Of a stretch of DNA of 64,000 bases, positions 20,842 through 31,739 are shown piece by piece. The DNA comes from Astragalus membranaceus (Eukaryota > Streptophyta > Magnoliopsida > Fabales > Fabaceae): contig CM076847.1 in the NCBI GenBank assembly GCA_039519185.1, forward strand, positions 84,751,860 through 84,815,859, in the 5' to 3' direction. A program made the position numbers and the translations under genes. The stretch's first letter is position 1, and each line of letters opens with the position of its first letter. Under the pieces are notes generated by a model. It made no database searches and had not been told where the DNA came from. It saw only the letters and a program-made list of their open reading frames with translations.

Positions 20842-21422
20842 TGTTGGTTGATTTGAGAGGATTTCGAGATAATTCAAGATGATCCTTGGATAAATCTGAA
20901 GTCGTGTATAACACTTTCAGATTGAATCAAATTTCGAGGTTCAACCAAAATCGTTCAATCGGATAAAATCAGAAGATTATGTTCAAGAGTTTTGTTTTTG
21001 ATGTATGGAGTTCTTTAATGACTTCCTGAACCAGAAGAGAATGATCAATCATCATCAAGAATGAAGAATTATACAGTTATTGGCAGTTCACAACAGTTTT
21101 ATACTTAAAACTGTCATTTCCAGCGAACCTGCGCTTAAGTCGCGCCCCATTTGCGCTTCAAGCGCAACTGCGCTGATACAGCATATTCAGGTTGCGCTTA
21201 AGTGGCGCCTCGCTCGCGCCTCACGCGCAACTCGCGCTTAAGCTGCGCCCAGGTCGCGCTTCCACGCGCAAGAGGGCAGAAACTCCTGCCAATCTGCGCC
21301 TAGCTCGCGCTTCAAGCGTGATCCGCGCGCAAACTGCACACAAATCACCTTATTACGTTAAAACAAGCGTGCACTCTTATTTTAACATAACAAGGAGATC
21401 AATTACACTAAAATGTCCAACA
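20842..21422 (-). repeat. 3' LTR of the young copia element
   Basis: 581 bp. It contains a GCGC-rich stretch at about 21125-21335 with units such as GCGCTTAAGTCGCGCC and GCGCTTCAAGCGCAAC. Confidence 0.95.
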
Positions 21423-21948
21423 AACCTCCCCCATTTTAGCGTAATTACTGATCAAATCACCAAAGTCATAGCATACAACAAACTATTGCATAAATGAAAT
21501 ATCGTGACGATTGAATTTCATCTTAGCAAATTACACGTTTCAAATATTCGAATATTAGGGTGTCCTAAGGATTGAACCCTTTCTATTCATAATGAATACA
21601 TGAAGATAATCTGCACAATAGTTTAAACATTACTCTTGCTCGACACTAGTTTACTAGCCTGTGTCCCTATCCTTCATAAGCATATCAAAGCCAAGTCCCA
21701 GCTTCTTGAAGCGGCTAAACTTCATGCTTATATAGGTAGTTCCTTTCTTTCTTGCACCTGCAAATGCAATTTTTCAAAAGAACCATTAAGAAGTTATACT
21801 TCAACCTCCTTAACTTACAGAACCGAACACATACCTTTTGGGATATTTTCGGTAATGTGTTCCAATCTCTACATGTTAAGCTTTCCACATTGAATTCAGC
21901 ACCTAATGTCATATTAGATGGGAATTGGGTATCTTAACATAAGAAATT

Positions 21949-24900
21949 TCAGATGGACTTTAATCCTAATCCCACAGCCGACCTTTTCACGAGATCTCTA
22001 CTTAACCCTTTGGTTAAATGATCGGCCAAATTATGTTGAGTTCTCACAAACTCCACTGATATCACACCATGCATGATTAACTCCCTAACCATGCTGTGTC
22101 TAACTCCCAAGTGTCTAGACTTCCCATTATACACTTGACTATATGCCTTAGCCAAAGTAGCCTGACTATCACACCTGATAGACATGGGAGGTATAGGTTT
22201 GAGCCACAACGGAATCTCATATATCAGATTTCTTAGCCATTCAGCTTCTTTACCAGCTGCCGGTAAAGCTACAAATTCAAATTCCATTGTTGAATTTGTA
22301 ATACAAGTCTGTTTCTTGGATGCCCAAGAGATAGCACCTCCTCCAAAGAGGAATACCCAACCACTTGTGGATGAATGATCTTCCATATTGGTTATCCAAC
22401 TTGCATCTGAGTAACCTTCAATAGTTGAAGGAAATCCAGTATATGTCAAACCATAGTCAATGGTTCCCTTTAAGTACTTGAATACTCGATTCATAGCTTG
22501 CCAATGATGAGAACTAGGATTACTTGTAAACCTACTAAGTTTAGCAACAGCATAAGCTATATCAGGCCTAGTACTAATCATTGCATACATGAGTGATCCT
22601 ATCGCCCTTGAGTATTCAAGTTGAGACACTGCTACACCTTTATTAGGTAATAGCTTCAGGTTAGGATCAATGGGAGTACTTGCCGGAGAACAATCTTTAA
22701 AATTAAATTTCTCCAATATCTTCTCAATATAATGTGATTGAGAGATGGAGATGTCATTGTTTCCACGTTTGATCTTTATTCCTAAGATCACATCCGCCTC
22801 CCCCATATCTTTCATATCAAACTTAGAAGACAAAAATGCCTTAGTTTCATCAACTTGATCTTGGTCGGTACCAAAGATCAACATGTCGTCCACATACAAA
22901 CAAATGATAACTCCTTTGCCACGAGTATCAAACTTGCTGTATAGACATTTATCTGCTTGGTTTAGAACAAAACCACTAGACAACACAACCTCATCAAATT
23001 TTTGATGCCATTGTTTAGGCGCTTGTTTCAAGCCATAAAGAGATTTCATCAGTTTACACACCTTATTTTCATTTCCTGGCATAACAAACCCTTCAGGTTG
23101 TTTCATGTATATCTCTTCATCCAATTCACCATTTAAGAATGCAGTTTTCACATCCATTTGGTGAATCACCAGATTGTGAATAGCAGCAAGTGCTAACAAC
23201 AGTCTAATAGTGGATATCCTAGCAACAGGAGCATATGTATCGAAAAAGTCAATACCCTCCTTTTGCCTAAAGCCTTGGATAACCAATCTGGCTTTGTACT
23301 TGTCAACAGTACCATCCACTTTCATCTTTCTTCTAAAGATCATCTTACATCCTAATGGCTTACATCCAGGAGGTAAGTCAACCAGTTTCCAGGTATTATT
23401 TTGCAGGATGGAATCCATCTCACTTTGGATTGCTTCTTTCCAGAATGCAACATCCCTTGAAGCCATTGCTTCACTAAACGTCTTTGGATCTTCCTCAACA
23501 TTGAGGCAATATTGATATTGAAATTCAACATCATTCCTTGACCCTTCAACCAAATAGAGTTGAAAGTCATCACCAAATGACTTGGCCTTTCGTACTCTCG
23601 TACTCTTTCTAGTTTCAGTACTAGTTGAAGGTATATCCTCATTATTAACTGAGACTTTTGACATGGAATTCATGTCCTTTGGCCTAGGTATAGAAGTAAA
23701 CCTTTGTTCATCAAAGATAGCATCCCGTGACTCTATGACCGAGTTCACAGCAACAGAATCATTAGATTCTAGCACATAGAATCTATATGCTTTAGAATGC
23801 TCAGCATATCCAATAAATATGCAGTCTATACCTCTTTCACCTAAGGTTTTCCTTTTAGGTTCTGTAAGCCTGACTACAGCCCTACATCCCCAAATTTTGA
23901 GATAACTCAAATTTGGTGTCTTTTTGTGCCAAAGTTCATATGGGGTAACCTTATTCCTTTTGTTAGGAATTCGGTTCAACAAGTAACAGGCTGTCAACAT
24001 AGCCTCACCCCAAAATCCTTCAGTTAGACCCGAATAGGATAACATAGAATTCACCATTTCTTTCAAGGTTCTATTCTTCCTTTCGGCTACACCATTTTGT
24101 TGTGGTGTATAAGGAGCTGTTGTTTGATGTATTATTCCAGTAGATTGAAAATATACCGGATCATAATACTCACCTCCCCTATCCGTACGAAGAGTTTTGA
24201 TCAGCCCATTTTGATGAAGTTCCACTTCATTCTTATAAATTTTAAATTTATCAAGAGCTTCATCCTTTGTAGTTAACAAATATACATAACAATACCTAGA
24301 TGCGTCATCAATAAAAGTAACAAGATATTTCTTATGACCTAATGAGGGAGTAGCATGTAAATCGCACAAGTCACTATGAATGAGGTCTAAGACTTTAGTC
24401 TCACTTTTAACATCCTTAAAAGGTTTCCTAGTGATCTTAGTCAACATGCAAGTCTTGCATTTTTCAATGTTCATATCAAAAGGAGGAATCATGCTTGTTT
24501 TTGACATATCTTTTAATCTTTTGTAATGAACATGTCCTAATCTAGCATGCCAAATACCTGATTTTGTCATATTAGATATAGAGCTACACGAGACCATGGA
24601 TACAGATTCATGAGCAAAGGGAACATCAATGTTTAACTTAAACATTCCATTACAACGATAACCAAATCCAACAAAAGAACCATGTCTTGACAATATATAC
24701 TTGTCACTTTCAAGTACTTGCTTGAAACCACAATTATTTAAAACCATACCAGACAATAAGTTCTTACGGATACCTGGTACAAATAAAACATTATCCAAAT
24801 ACAAACTTTTTCCGGAAGTAAAAACTAAATTTACACAACCCAATCCTAGAATTGGTTCAGTCGCAACATTGCCCATCTTCACAATAGAGCCATCATCGAT

Positions 24901-25176
24901 TGGTCTAAATTCCTTGAACCAACGACGATCTTTGCACACATGGCTTGTTGCTCCCGAATCAAACCACCAGGCAACATCATCATCCTGCACATAGAATGCA
25001 TCAGATATTAGTGATACATAATTTGAATTCGTATTCGAATTAAAATTATTCACAACCATCTGACCTTGTTGCTTTTCAGGATCATTCGACCCACTTGGAC
25101 CAGCCTTGTTCTTTTCTTTGAACACCCGGCAGTCCCTCTTTAGATGACCAGGTTTCCCACACTTCCAACAAGACAA
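21949..25176 (-). CDS. Copia pol: zinc knuckle, protease, integrase, RT, RNase H
   Basis: 1075 codons are open from just after the TGA at 25222-25224, whose frame they share. In order: a CCHC knuckle CWKCGKPGHLKRDC (residues 3-16), protease DSGATSH (about 73), integrase zinc and core (HARLGHVHYKRL about 210, then the D-D-E core), reverse transcriptase with LYVDDML (about residue 760), and RNase H up to the C-terminus. All enzymatic blocks are present without frameshift. This is copia order (integrase before RT). Read with the upstream gag ORF it would be one polyprotein, apart from the stop. Confidence 0.93.
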   Translation of the reverse strand: MSCWKCGKPGHLKRDCRVFKEKNKAGPSGSNDPEKQQGQMVVNNFNSNTNSNYVSLISDAFYVQDDDVAWWFDSGATSHVCKDRRWFKEFRPIDDGSIVKMGNVATEPILGLGCVNLVFTSGKSLYLDNVLFVPGIRKNLLSGMVLNNCGFKQVLESDKYILSRHGSFVGFGYRCNGMFKLNIDVPFAHESVSMVSCSSISNMTKSGIWHARLGHVHYKRLKDMSKTSMIPPFDMNIEKCKTCMLTKITRKPFKDVKSETKVLDLIHSDLCDLHATPSLGHKKYLVTFIDDASRYCYVYLLTTKDEALDKFKIYKNEVELHQNGLIKTLRTDRGGEYYDPVYFQSTGIIHQTTAPYTPQQNGVAERKNRTLKEMVNSMLSYSGLTEGFWGEAMLTACYLLNRIPNKRNKVTPYELWHKKTPNLSYLKIWGCRAVVRLTEPKRKTLGERGIDCIFIGYAEHSKAYRFYVLESNDSVAVNSVIESRDAIFDEQRFTSIPRPKDMNSMSKVSVNNEDIPSTSTETRKSTRVRKAKSFGDDFQLYLVEGSRNDVEFQYQYCLNVEEDPKTFSEAMASRDVAFWKEAIQSEMDSILQNNTWKLVDLPPGCKPLGCKMIFRRKMKVDGTVDKYKARLVIQGFRQKEGIDFFDTYAPVARISTIRLLLALAAIHNLVIHQMDVKTAFLNGELDEEIYMKQPEGFVMPGNENKVCKLMKSLYGLKQAPKQWHQKFDEVVLSSGFVLNQADKCLYSKFDTRGKGVIICLYVDDMLIFGTDQDQVDETKAFLSSKFDMKDMGEADVILGIKIKRGNNDISISQSHYIEKILEKFNFKDCSPASTPIDPNLKLLPNKGVAVSQLEYSRAIGSLMYAMISTRPDIAYAVAKLSRFTSNPSSHHWQAMNRVFKYLKGTIDYGLTYTGFPSTIEGYSDASWITNMEDHSSTSGWVFLFGGGAISWASKKQTCITNSTMEFEFVALPAAGKEAEWLRNLIYEIPLWLKPIPPMSIRCDSQATLAKAYSQVYNGKSRHLGVRHSMVRELIMHGVISVEFVRTQHNLADHLTKGLSRDLVKRSAVGLGLKSI

Positions 25177-25221
25177 TTTTGTCTGTTTATTTGGACCTTT
25201 GTTCTTATTTCCTTGAAACTT

Positions 25222-25932
25222 TCATTTCTTACCTTTACCATTGTAATTTTGCTTAACTGTTCCACTTTCCTCTACCATATTAACGGAAGAGGAACCTGCT
25301 ACGGTTTTATTATTGGCTTTGTCATTTTCCTGAGCCCTCAGCGACTCCTCAATCATGAAATGACTACCGAGTTGAACCAGAGTCAACTCTTCCTTCTTAT
25401 GTTTCAAGGTATGCTTGAAATCTTTCCAAGAAGAAGGCAGTTTATCAATTATAGATGAAACTGCAATGGATTCATCCATTTTCAAATCATGTTGAGTAAA
25501 CTGACCCAAAATTCGCAGCAGTTCATTATATTGTTCCATAACAGGCCTCGAATCCACCATTTTGTAATTAAAGAAATTACTAACTAAGAATTTGTTACTT
25601 GAGGCATCCTCTGCCATATACTTGGTTTCAAGAGAGTCCCATAGTTCCTTAGCAGACTCAACATTTTGATAAATATCAAAGAGAGAGTCAGACATACCGT
25701 TCAAAATGTGTCCACGACAGATGTAATCGTCGTTCTCCCATTTCAAACGCTTCCTTGTTTGATCCAGAGATTCGTCTTCCATATACACCGGCATCGGTGT
25801 ACTCAGCACATACACCACTTTCAATGTTGTCAAGAGAAAGTGTATCTTCTTCTGCCATCTTCTGAAATCCTGCCCTTCAAACTTGTCCAATTTCGCAAAC
25901 TTGCTAGTCATCTTCGAACTCTCGTTTGTCAT
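25222..25932 (-). CDS. Copia gag (separated from pol by one in-frame TGA)
   Basis: 236 codons start MTNESSKMTSKFAKLDKFEG and include the gag-polypeptide (UBN2-type) pattern FRRWQKKIHFLL, ELWDSLETKYMAED and IDKLPSSWKDFKHTLKHKK. It ends at TGA (25222-25224), 15 codons before the first ATG-like start of the pol track and in the same frame. The usual copia polyprotein is continuous here, so the TGA is most simply a recent nonsense mutation. Confidence 0.9.
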   Translation of the reverse strand: MTNESSKMTSKFAKLDKFEGQDFRRWQKKIHFLLTTLKVVYVLSTPMPVYMEDESLDQTRKRLKWENDDYICRGHILNGMSDSLFDIYQNVESAKELWDSLETKYMAEDASSNKFLVSNFFNYKMVDSRPVMEQYNELLRILGQFTQHDLKMDESIAVSSIIDKLPSSWKDFKHTLKHKKEELTLVQLGSHFMIEESLRAQENDKANNKTVAGSSSVNMVEESGTVKQNYNGKGKK

Positions 25933-25960
25933 CTCGAAGAGAAAATTTGATTCAATCTTT

Positions 25961-26541
25961 TGTTGGTTGATTTGAGAGGATTTCGAGATAATTCAAGATG
26001 ATCCTTGGATAAATCTGAAGTCGTGTATAACACTTTCAGATTGAATCAAATTTCGGGGTTCAACCAAAATCGTTCAATCGGATAAAATCAGAAGATTATG
26101 TTCAAGAGTTTTGTTTTTGATGTATGGAGTTCTTTAATGACTTCCTGAACCAGAAGAGAATGATCAATCATCATCAAGAATGAAGAATTATACAGTTATT
26201 GGCAGTTCACAACAGTTTTATACTTAAAACTGTCATTTCCAGCGAACCTGCGCTTAAGTCGCGCCCCATTTGCGCTTCAAGCGCAACTGCGCTGATACAG
26301 CATATTCAGGTTGCGCTTAAGTGGCGCCTCGCTCGCGCCTCACGCGCAACTCGCGCTTAAGCTGCGCCCAGGTCGCGCTTCCACGCGCAAGAGGGCAGAA
26401 ACTCCTGCCAATCTGCGCCTAGCTCGCGCTTCAAGCGTGATCCGCGCGCAAACTGCACACAAATCACCTTATTACGTTAAAACAAGCGTGCACTCTTATT
26501 TTAACATAACAAGGAGATCAATTACACTAAAATGTCCAACA
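25961..26541 (-). repeat. 5' LTR of the young copia element
   Basis: 581 bp, one base different from 20842-21422, with the same GCGC-rich segment. Confidence 0.95.
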
Positions 26542-26546
26542 AATCC

Positions 26547-27471
26547 TAGCTTTAACCATATGTTAGTTGGGTTAATTATGCCTAATTTATGAATCTTTGT
26601 CGTAGTTAGAAACTACCTTTCAAGTCCACCAGAAATTCAGCTTTCACAATCAAGAAACACACTTAAAGTACTTTATGAATATTTTTACTGAATGTACTGT
26701 CATGTACTATTTATTAACTTCCCAAAAGGAAATGTTCTGAAAACAGTTATTGTTAAAGCTCAAATGAGGTTATAAAGTTTCCTTAACTATGTTGCATTTT
26801 TTGTAACTTCTTTAACTACCTTTTTACATGCTGCAGATTGAATCTTAGTCAGAGATTGCCATATAAGTATCTTTCAACAGATGAATTTAAGTATTACTTA
26901 CATAGTTTTGTTGGAAAAGAAACTCAGTGAATTATTTCTTACCTGTGAAATGAAACTAAGTCCAGGAGATATAAATTATTTAATTTCTTTGTTCTCAATA
27001 TCTGCTTAAGAAGAATGTACCTGCCGTAAAAAAGGGATTTATAATAAACAAATAGGAAGAACAATTGTTTTATATAAAAGAAAAAAGCCCGTCTCTATTC
27101 TTACTTCAAGTTGACAATGATAGAACATAAAGGAAGTAGAAACTAAACACTGAAGGGTCACATTCTCTCCCATGTTTTATGTCGGAGAAATTTCCAATAA
27201 GTCCAAAGCTTCACTGTCGCTATGTTAACATTATTATCTGCTATCAAATTCTAATCCATAAACCTGACAAAACCTTTTAAAATGACCAAAACTAATCTAT
27301 GGTTTATAACTACACCAGCCTATTTACATAAGCCATCCTCAAAAAACAAGAGATGTCACTTTCAGTCTCAGCCATTGTCATGTCAACTCCCCACATCACT
27401 ACCCTTGTCCTTCAGTAGAGAGTGAAAATGGTGGCCAACTGAGATACTGAGCAAACAGAAAGAAGAACAAA
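26547..27471 (+). promoter_or_regulatory. Upstream region of the MIK1-like gene
   Basis: About 925 bases lie between the copia insertion and the ATG at 27472. It is AT-rich with no ORF of note. Promoter and leader must be here or in the copia LTR beyond; no TATA box or other site is assigned with confidence. The copia target site is therefore under 1 kb from the start codon. Confidence 0.5.
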
Positions 27472-30400
27472 ATGCAGCTGAAAAATCAGTTTTTCTTTTT
27501 CTTCTTCTTCTTCTGTTGCATTAGCTGTTTCTATTATGATTTTGCTGCTGCAGCAAATGATGAAGCATCTGCTTTACTTTCTATAAAAAGGGATCTCATT
27601 GATCCATTGAATAACCTACATGATTGGAAATTGTTGGATAAAGCACCTTGTAACTGGAATGGTGTCCAGTGCAACTCAGCTGGAGCTGTAGAGAAGCTTG
27701 ATCTCTCACACATGAATCTGAGTGGCAGTGTTTCCAATGAGATAGAAAGGCTTAAAAGTCTCACTTCTCTCAACATATGCTGCAATGGATTTGAGTCATC
27801 ACTTTCAAAATCTATAGCCAATCTCACCTCACTGAAGAGTCTTGATGTAAGTCAGAACTTCTTCACAGGTGACTTTCCATTAGGCCTTGGAAAGGCATCA
27901 GGACTTGTGACTCTAAATGCATCAAGCAACAATTTCTCAGGTTTTGTTCCTGAGGATCTTGGAAATGTCTCTTCCTTAGAGACTCTAGATCTTAGAGGCA
28001 GCTTCTTTGAAGGGTCAGTTCCAAAATCCTTTGGTAACTTGAGTAAGTTGAAGTTACTTGGTTTATCTGGGAATAATCTCACAGGGAAGATTCCAGGGGA
28101 GCTAGGACAACTTTCATCACTGGAGTATATGATCATTGGATATAATGAATTTGATGGTGGAATTCCAGCTGAGTTTGGAAACTTAAGCAAACTGAAGTAT
28201 CTTGATATAGCAGAAGGCAATCTTAGTGGTGAAATTCCAGCTGAGTTGGGAAAGCTCAAATTATTGAACACAATTTTCTTATATAAGAACAATTTAGAAG
28301 GCAAGATTCCACCATCTATTGGCAACATGAATTCATTAGTGCTGCTAGATCTCTCAGACAACATGTTATCAGGAAATATTCCTGCAGAAATAACTCAGCT
28401 GAAGAATTTACAGCTTTTAAACTTCATGAGGAACCAGCTATTTGGGACTGTTCCTTCTGGCCTTGGAGATTTACCTCACCTAGAGGTTCTTGAGCTGTGG
28501 AACAATTCCTTGTCAGGACCATTGCCTAGTAACCTTGGCAAGAATTCACCATTGCAGTGGTTGGATGTATCATCCAATTCACTCTCTGGTGAGATTCCAG
28601 AAACTCTTTGCACTAAGGGCAATCTCACCAAGCTTATACTTTTCAACAATGCCTTCAAGGGTCCAATCCCAGCAAGTCTATCGACGTGCCCTTCACTTGT
28701 TCGTGTTCGAATTCAAAACAATTTTCTTTCTGGGACAATTCCCTTGGGTTTTGGTAAGCTTGGTAAGCTTCAGAGACTAGAATTGGCTAACAATAGTCTC
28801 ACAGGTGAAATTCCTAATGACATTGCTTTTTCAACATCCCTTTCTTTCATAGATTTCTCTAGAAACAACCTTCACTCTTCTCTTCCTTCCACCATTATTT
28901 CCATTCCAAATCTTCAAACATTCATTGTCTCCAACAACAACTTGGAAGGTGAAATCCCAGACCAATTCCAAGACAGTCCCTCACTTGGAGTCCTTGACCT
29001 CTCTTCAAACTTTTTCTCAGGTAGCATTCCAGCAAGCATTTCTTCATGTCAAAAATTGGTAAAATTGAGCCTACAAAACAATCAATTAACTGGTGGCATC
29101 CCAAAAGCAATAGCAAGCATGTCTACATTAGCCATTCTTGATCTTGCTAACAATTCTCTAACTGGTGAAATACCCGGAAACTTTGGTATGTCTCCAGCTC
29201 TAGAAACATTCAATGTCTCATACAACAAGCTAGAAGGTCCTGTCCCAGAAAATGGTGTGCTAAGAGCAATAAATCCAAATGATCTTGTAGGCAATGTTGG
29301 CCTATGTGGTGGTGTCCTCCCTCCATGTGGCCAAACCTTAGAATATTCCTCAAGGCATGGGAGATCACATGCAAAGCACATTCTTGTAGGATGGATAATT
29401 GGAATATCATCAATCTTAGCCATTGGAGTTGCTACTTTAGTAGCAAGATCTATATACACAAGGTGGTACACTGAAGGATTATGTTTCAATGGGAGATTTT
29501 ATAGAGGTAAAAAAGGGTGGCCTTGGAGATTGATGGCATTTCAGAGGCTTGATTTTACAAGTACTGACATTTTATCTTGCATCAAAGAAACAAATGTGAT
29601 TGGCATGGGTGCAACTGGAGTTGTTTACAAGGCTCAGATACCACAATCAAGTACAATTGTTGCAGTCAAAAAATTGTGGAAATCAGGATCAGATATTGAA
29701 GTAGGAAGTGCTAGTACTAGTGATGATCTTGTTGGAGAGGTGAATCTTTTAGGGAGGTTAAGGCATAGGAACATTGTTAGACTACTAGGATCTCTTTATA
29801 ATGACACTGATGTCATGATAGTTTATGAATTTATGAGCAATGGAAACCTTGGAGATGCCTTGCATGGTAAACAAGCAGGGAAATTGCTTGTAGACTGGGT
29901 TTCTCGGTATAACATCGCTCTAGGAATCGCGCATGGTCTTGCTTATCTTCATCATGATTGCCATCCACCTGTTATCCATCGAGACATCAAGTCGAATAAT
30001 ATCCTGCTTGATGCAAACCTTGAGGCAAGGATAGCAGATTTCGGGTTAGCGAAAATGATGATCCGGAAGAATGAAACAGTCTCCATGATTGCTGGATCCT
30101 ATGGATACATTGCCCCTGGTAAGTTACTAACTCGTACATGCTTCACAGTTTAAAATTCAATGAGTATGATGGTTTTCAGAATACTTTACACAACTGACAT
30201 TTCTAACTATTTCAATGCTTTACTAATTGGCAGAATATGGATACTCCTTAAAGGTAGATGAAAAGATTGATATTTACAGTTACGGAATAGTTCTACTGGA
30301 GCTTCTCACAGGAAAGTGGCCATTAGATAAAGAGTTTGGAGAATCTATAGACATTGTAGGGTGGATTAGAAGGAAGTTAGAGAACAAATGTGCAGAAGAG

Positions 30401-30637
30401 GTACTAGACCCCAGTGTAGGAAACTGCAAGCATGTTCAAGAAGAGATGCTTTTAGTTCTAAGGATAGCACTACTTTGCACTGCCAAGTTACCAAAGGACA
30501 GACCCTCCATGAGAGATGTTATAATGATGTTGGGAGAGGCTAAGCCTAGGAGAAAGAGTGGCAAGAGCAATGAAACATTTGTAGCTAACAAGGAGATGAC
30601 AGTAATTAGCACATCACCAGTTAATGGCCTTCTGTAG
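27472..30637 (+). CDS. MIK1: LRR receptor-like kinase, MIK1 type (2 exons)
   Basis: Exon 1 is 27472-30118 and exon 2 is 30234-30637. Donor CTG|GTAAGT and acceptor TTGGCAG|AAT join in phase 1 inside APEYGY, giving 1016 aa. It has a signal peptide with eight consecutive Phe, an LRR N-terminal cap (DWKLLDKAPCNWNGVQC), about 20 LRRs (residues ~72-605), a membrane helix (~640-662, VGWIIGISSILAIGVATLVA) and a kinase domain (~703-985). Kinase residues seen are the GMGATGVVY loop, K733 in AVKK, HRD with D838 (RD type), DFG at 856-858 and APE. The C-terminus STSPVNGLL and overall sequence match Arabidopsis MIK1, a receptor partner in pollen-tube attraction and in peptide perception. It is plasma-membrane located and looks intact. 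A close paralogue (PXL/TDR clade) is the alternative. Confidence 0.9.
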
Positions 30638-31739
30638 GAACCCAAAATGGAGTTTTCCAAGCCAACAATCATACTCTTTCAATGTATTTAGAACTGTAAT
30701 TTTGTAATCAATTCAGTGTTTCACATGTTTTTAAATTATGTATATCATTATCAAGATGGATTAACTTTTGCAAATAAATATTTTATTGTATCATGATTTT
30801 GGTGGAGCGGCTTATATTTCAGCCAGAATACCTAGTAAAACCATTGTACTACTATCATTTGAATAATACTAATATTATTTTGTTTTCGTTTTTGACAGTG
30901 TTTCCGTATGTACATAAAGTACTGCAAATCACATGTTATTTGCACCAAAATGAGTGGCACAAGTATCAAGAAGTGAACTTTAGATCCAAATTCCCGGCAA
31001 GGCAGGCATTCTTTTTAAACCAACAAGACTGTTTGTGTTTGTGCTTTAAGTTTTCAACCACAAGGCTGACGACAATCATATCCTTGCATACTTAATAGCT
31101 TTGTCTTAACTCTTAAGGCTACGACCATGAATGACTTAAGTGCCCTTTGCACTAAGCCATTAACTCTCACCATCTCAAAATAAATGTCTTTCTAAATTTT
31201 TTCACACACATCAGAGGAAACTATAAATGAAAAAAACAAGTGTAAAAAAGTTAAAAACTTGTTTTTAGTAACTATTTGATATTACTGTTATTGCAAATGA
31301 GTTTTATTAATGCTACCAAAAACCAAAATAACAAACTGATCCTTTCTGATAAAAGGTGTTCTTTCACAGGGAAATCTGAATTACAGCAGCAGAGAAAGAA
31401 GTTCAATCAAAACTAGATGGCTGAGGAAGTTAGCAAGCATCCCACATTTACAGCATTAAGAAACTGTTTTACTTGTATGATTAGTAGTATTACATGAAAA
31501 TCTATGATGCCTTCACCCTCCAACTGATGATGAGAGGCAGTGACAATTATATCAAGTTAAACAAACCCAAACTGAATCAGGAAAGCAAAAAACAAAAAAA
31601 AAGGTTTGATCATTTGAATCTCAAAAATCCATTTACTTGCTGTAGTCCTTTACTTTTTTCTTTCTGTTTTTCCTCTTCTCCTATTTGTGCAAACATGTAA
31701 GGTCATGAGTTCTTATTATCCTTAGCCATGAAACAATAT
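30638..31739. other. Intergenic: convergent 3' regions of MIK1-like and Aux/IAA genes
   Basis: AT-rich spacer. AATAAA-like signals (for example AATAAATATT near 30775) suit the MIK1-like transcript. No repeat or RNA gene was recognised. Confidence 0.55.

Larger units (their letters stand above)
20842..26541 (-). mobile_element. Ty1/copia retrotransposon, very young, TSD AATCC
   Basis: AATCC flanks it at 20837-20841 and 26542-26546. The 581-bp LTRs (TGTTGG...CCAACA) differ at only one base as read here: A at 20937 and G at 26056. Gag and pol lie on the minus strand in one frame broken by a single TGA. The purine tract GGGGGAGG next to the left LTR is the polypurine tract in minus orientation. 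Only 28 bases separate the right LTR from the gag ATG, and no TGGTATCAGAGC-type primer site is present there. Near-identical LTRs mean a recent insertion. Confidence 0.95.
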
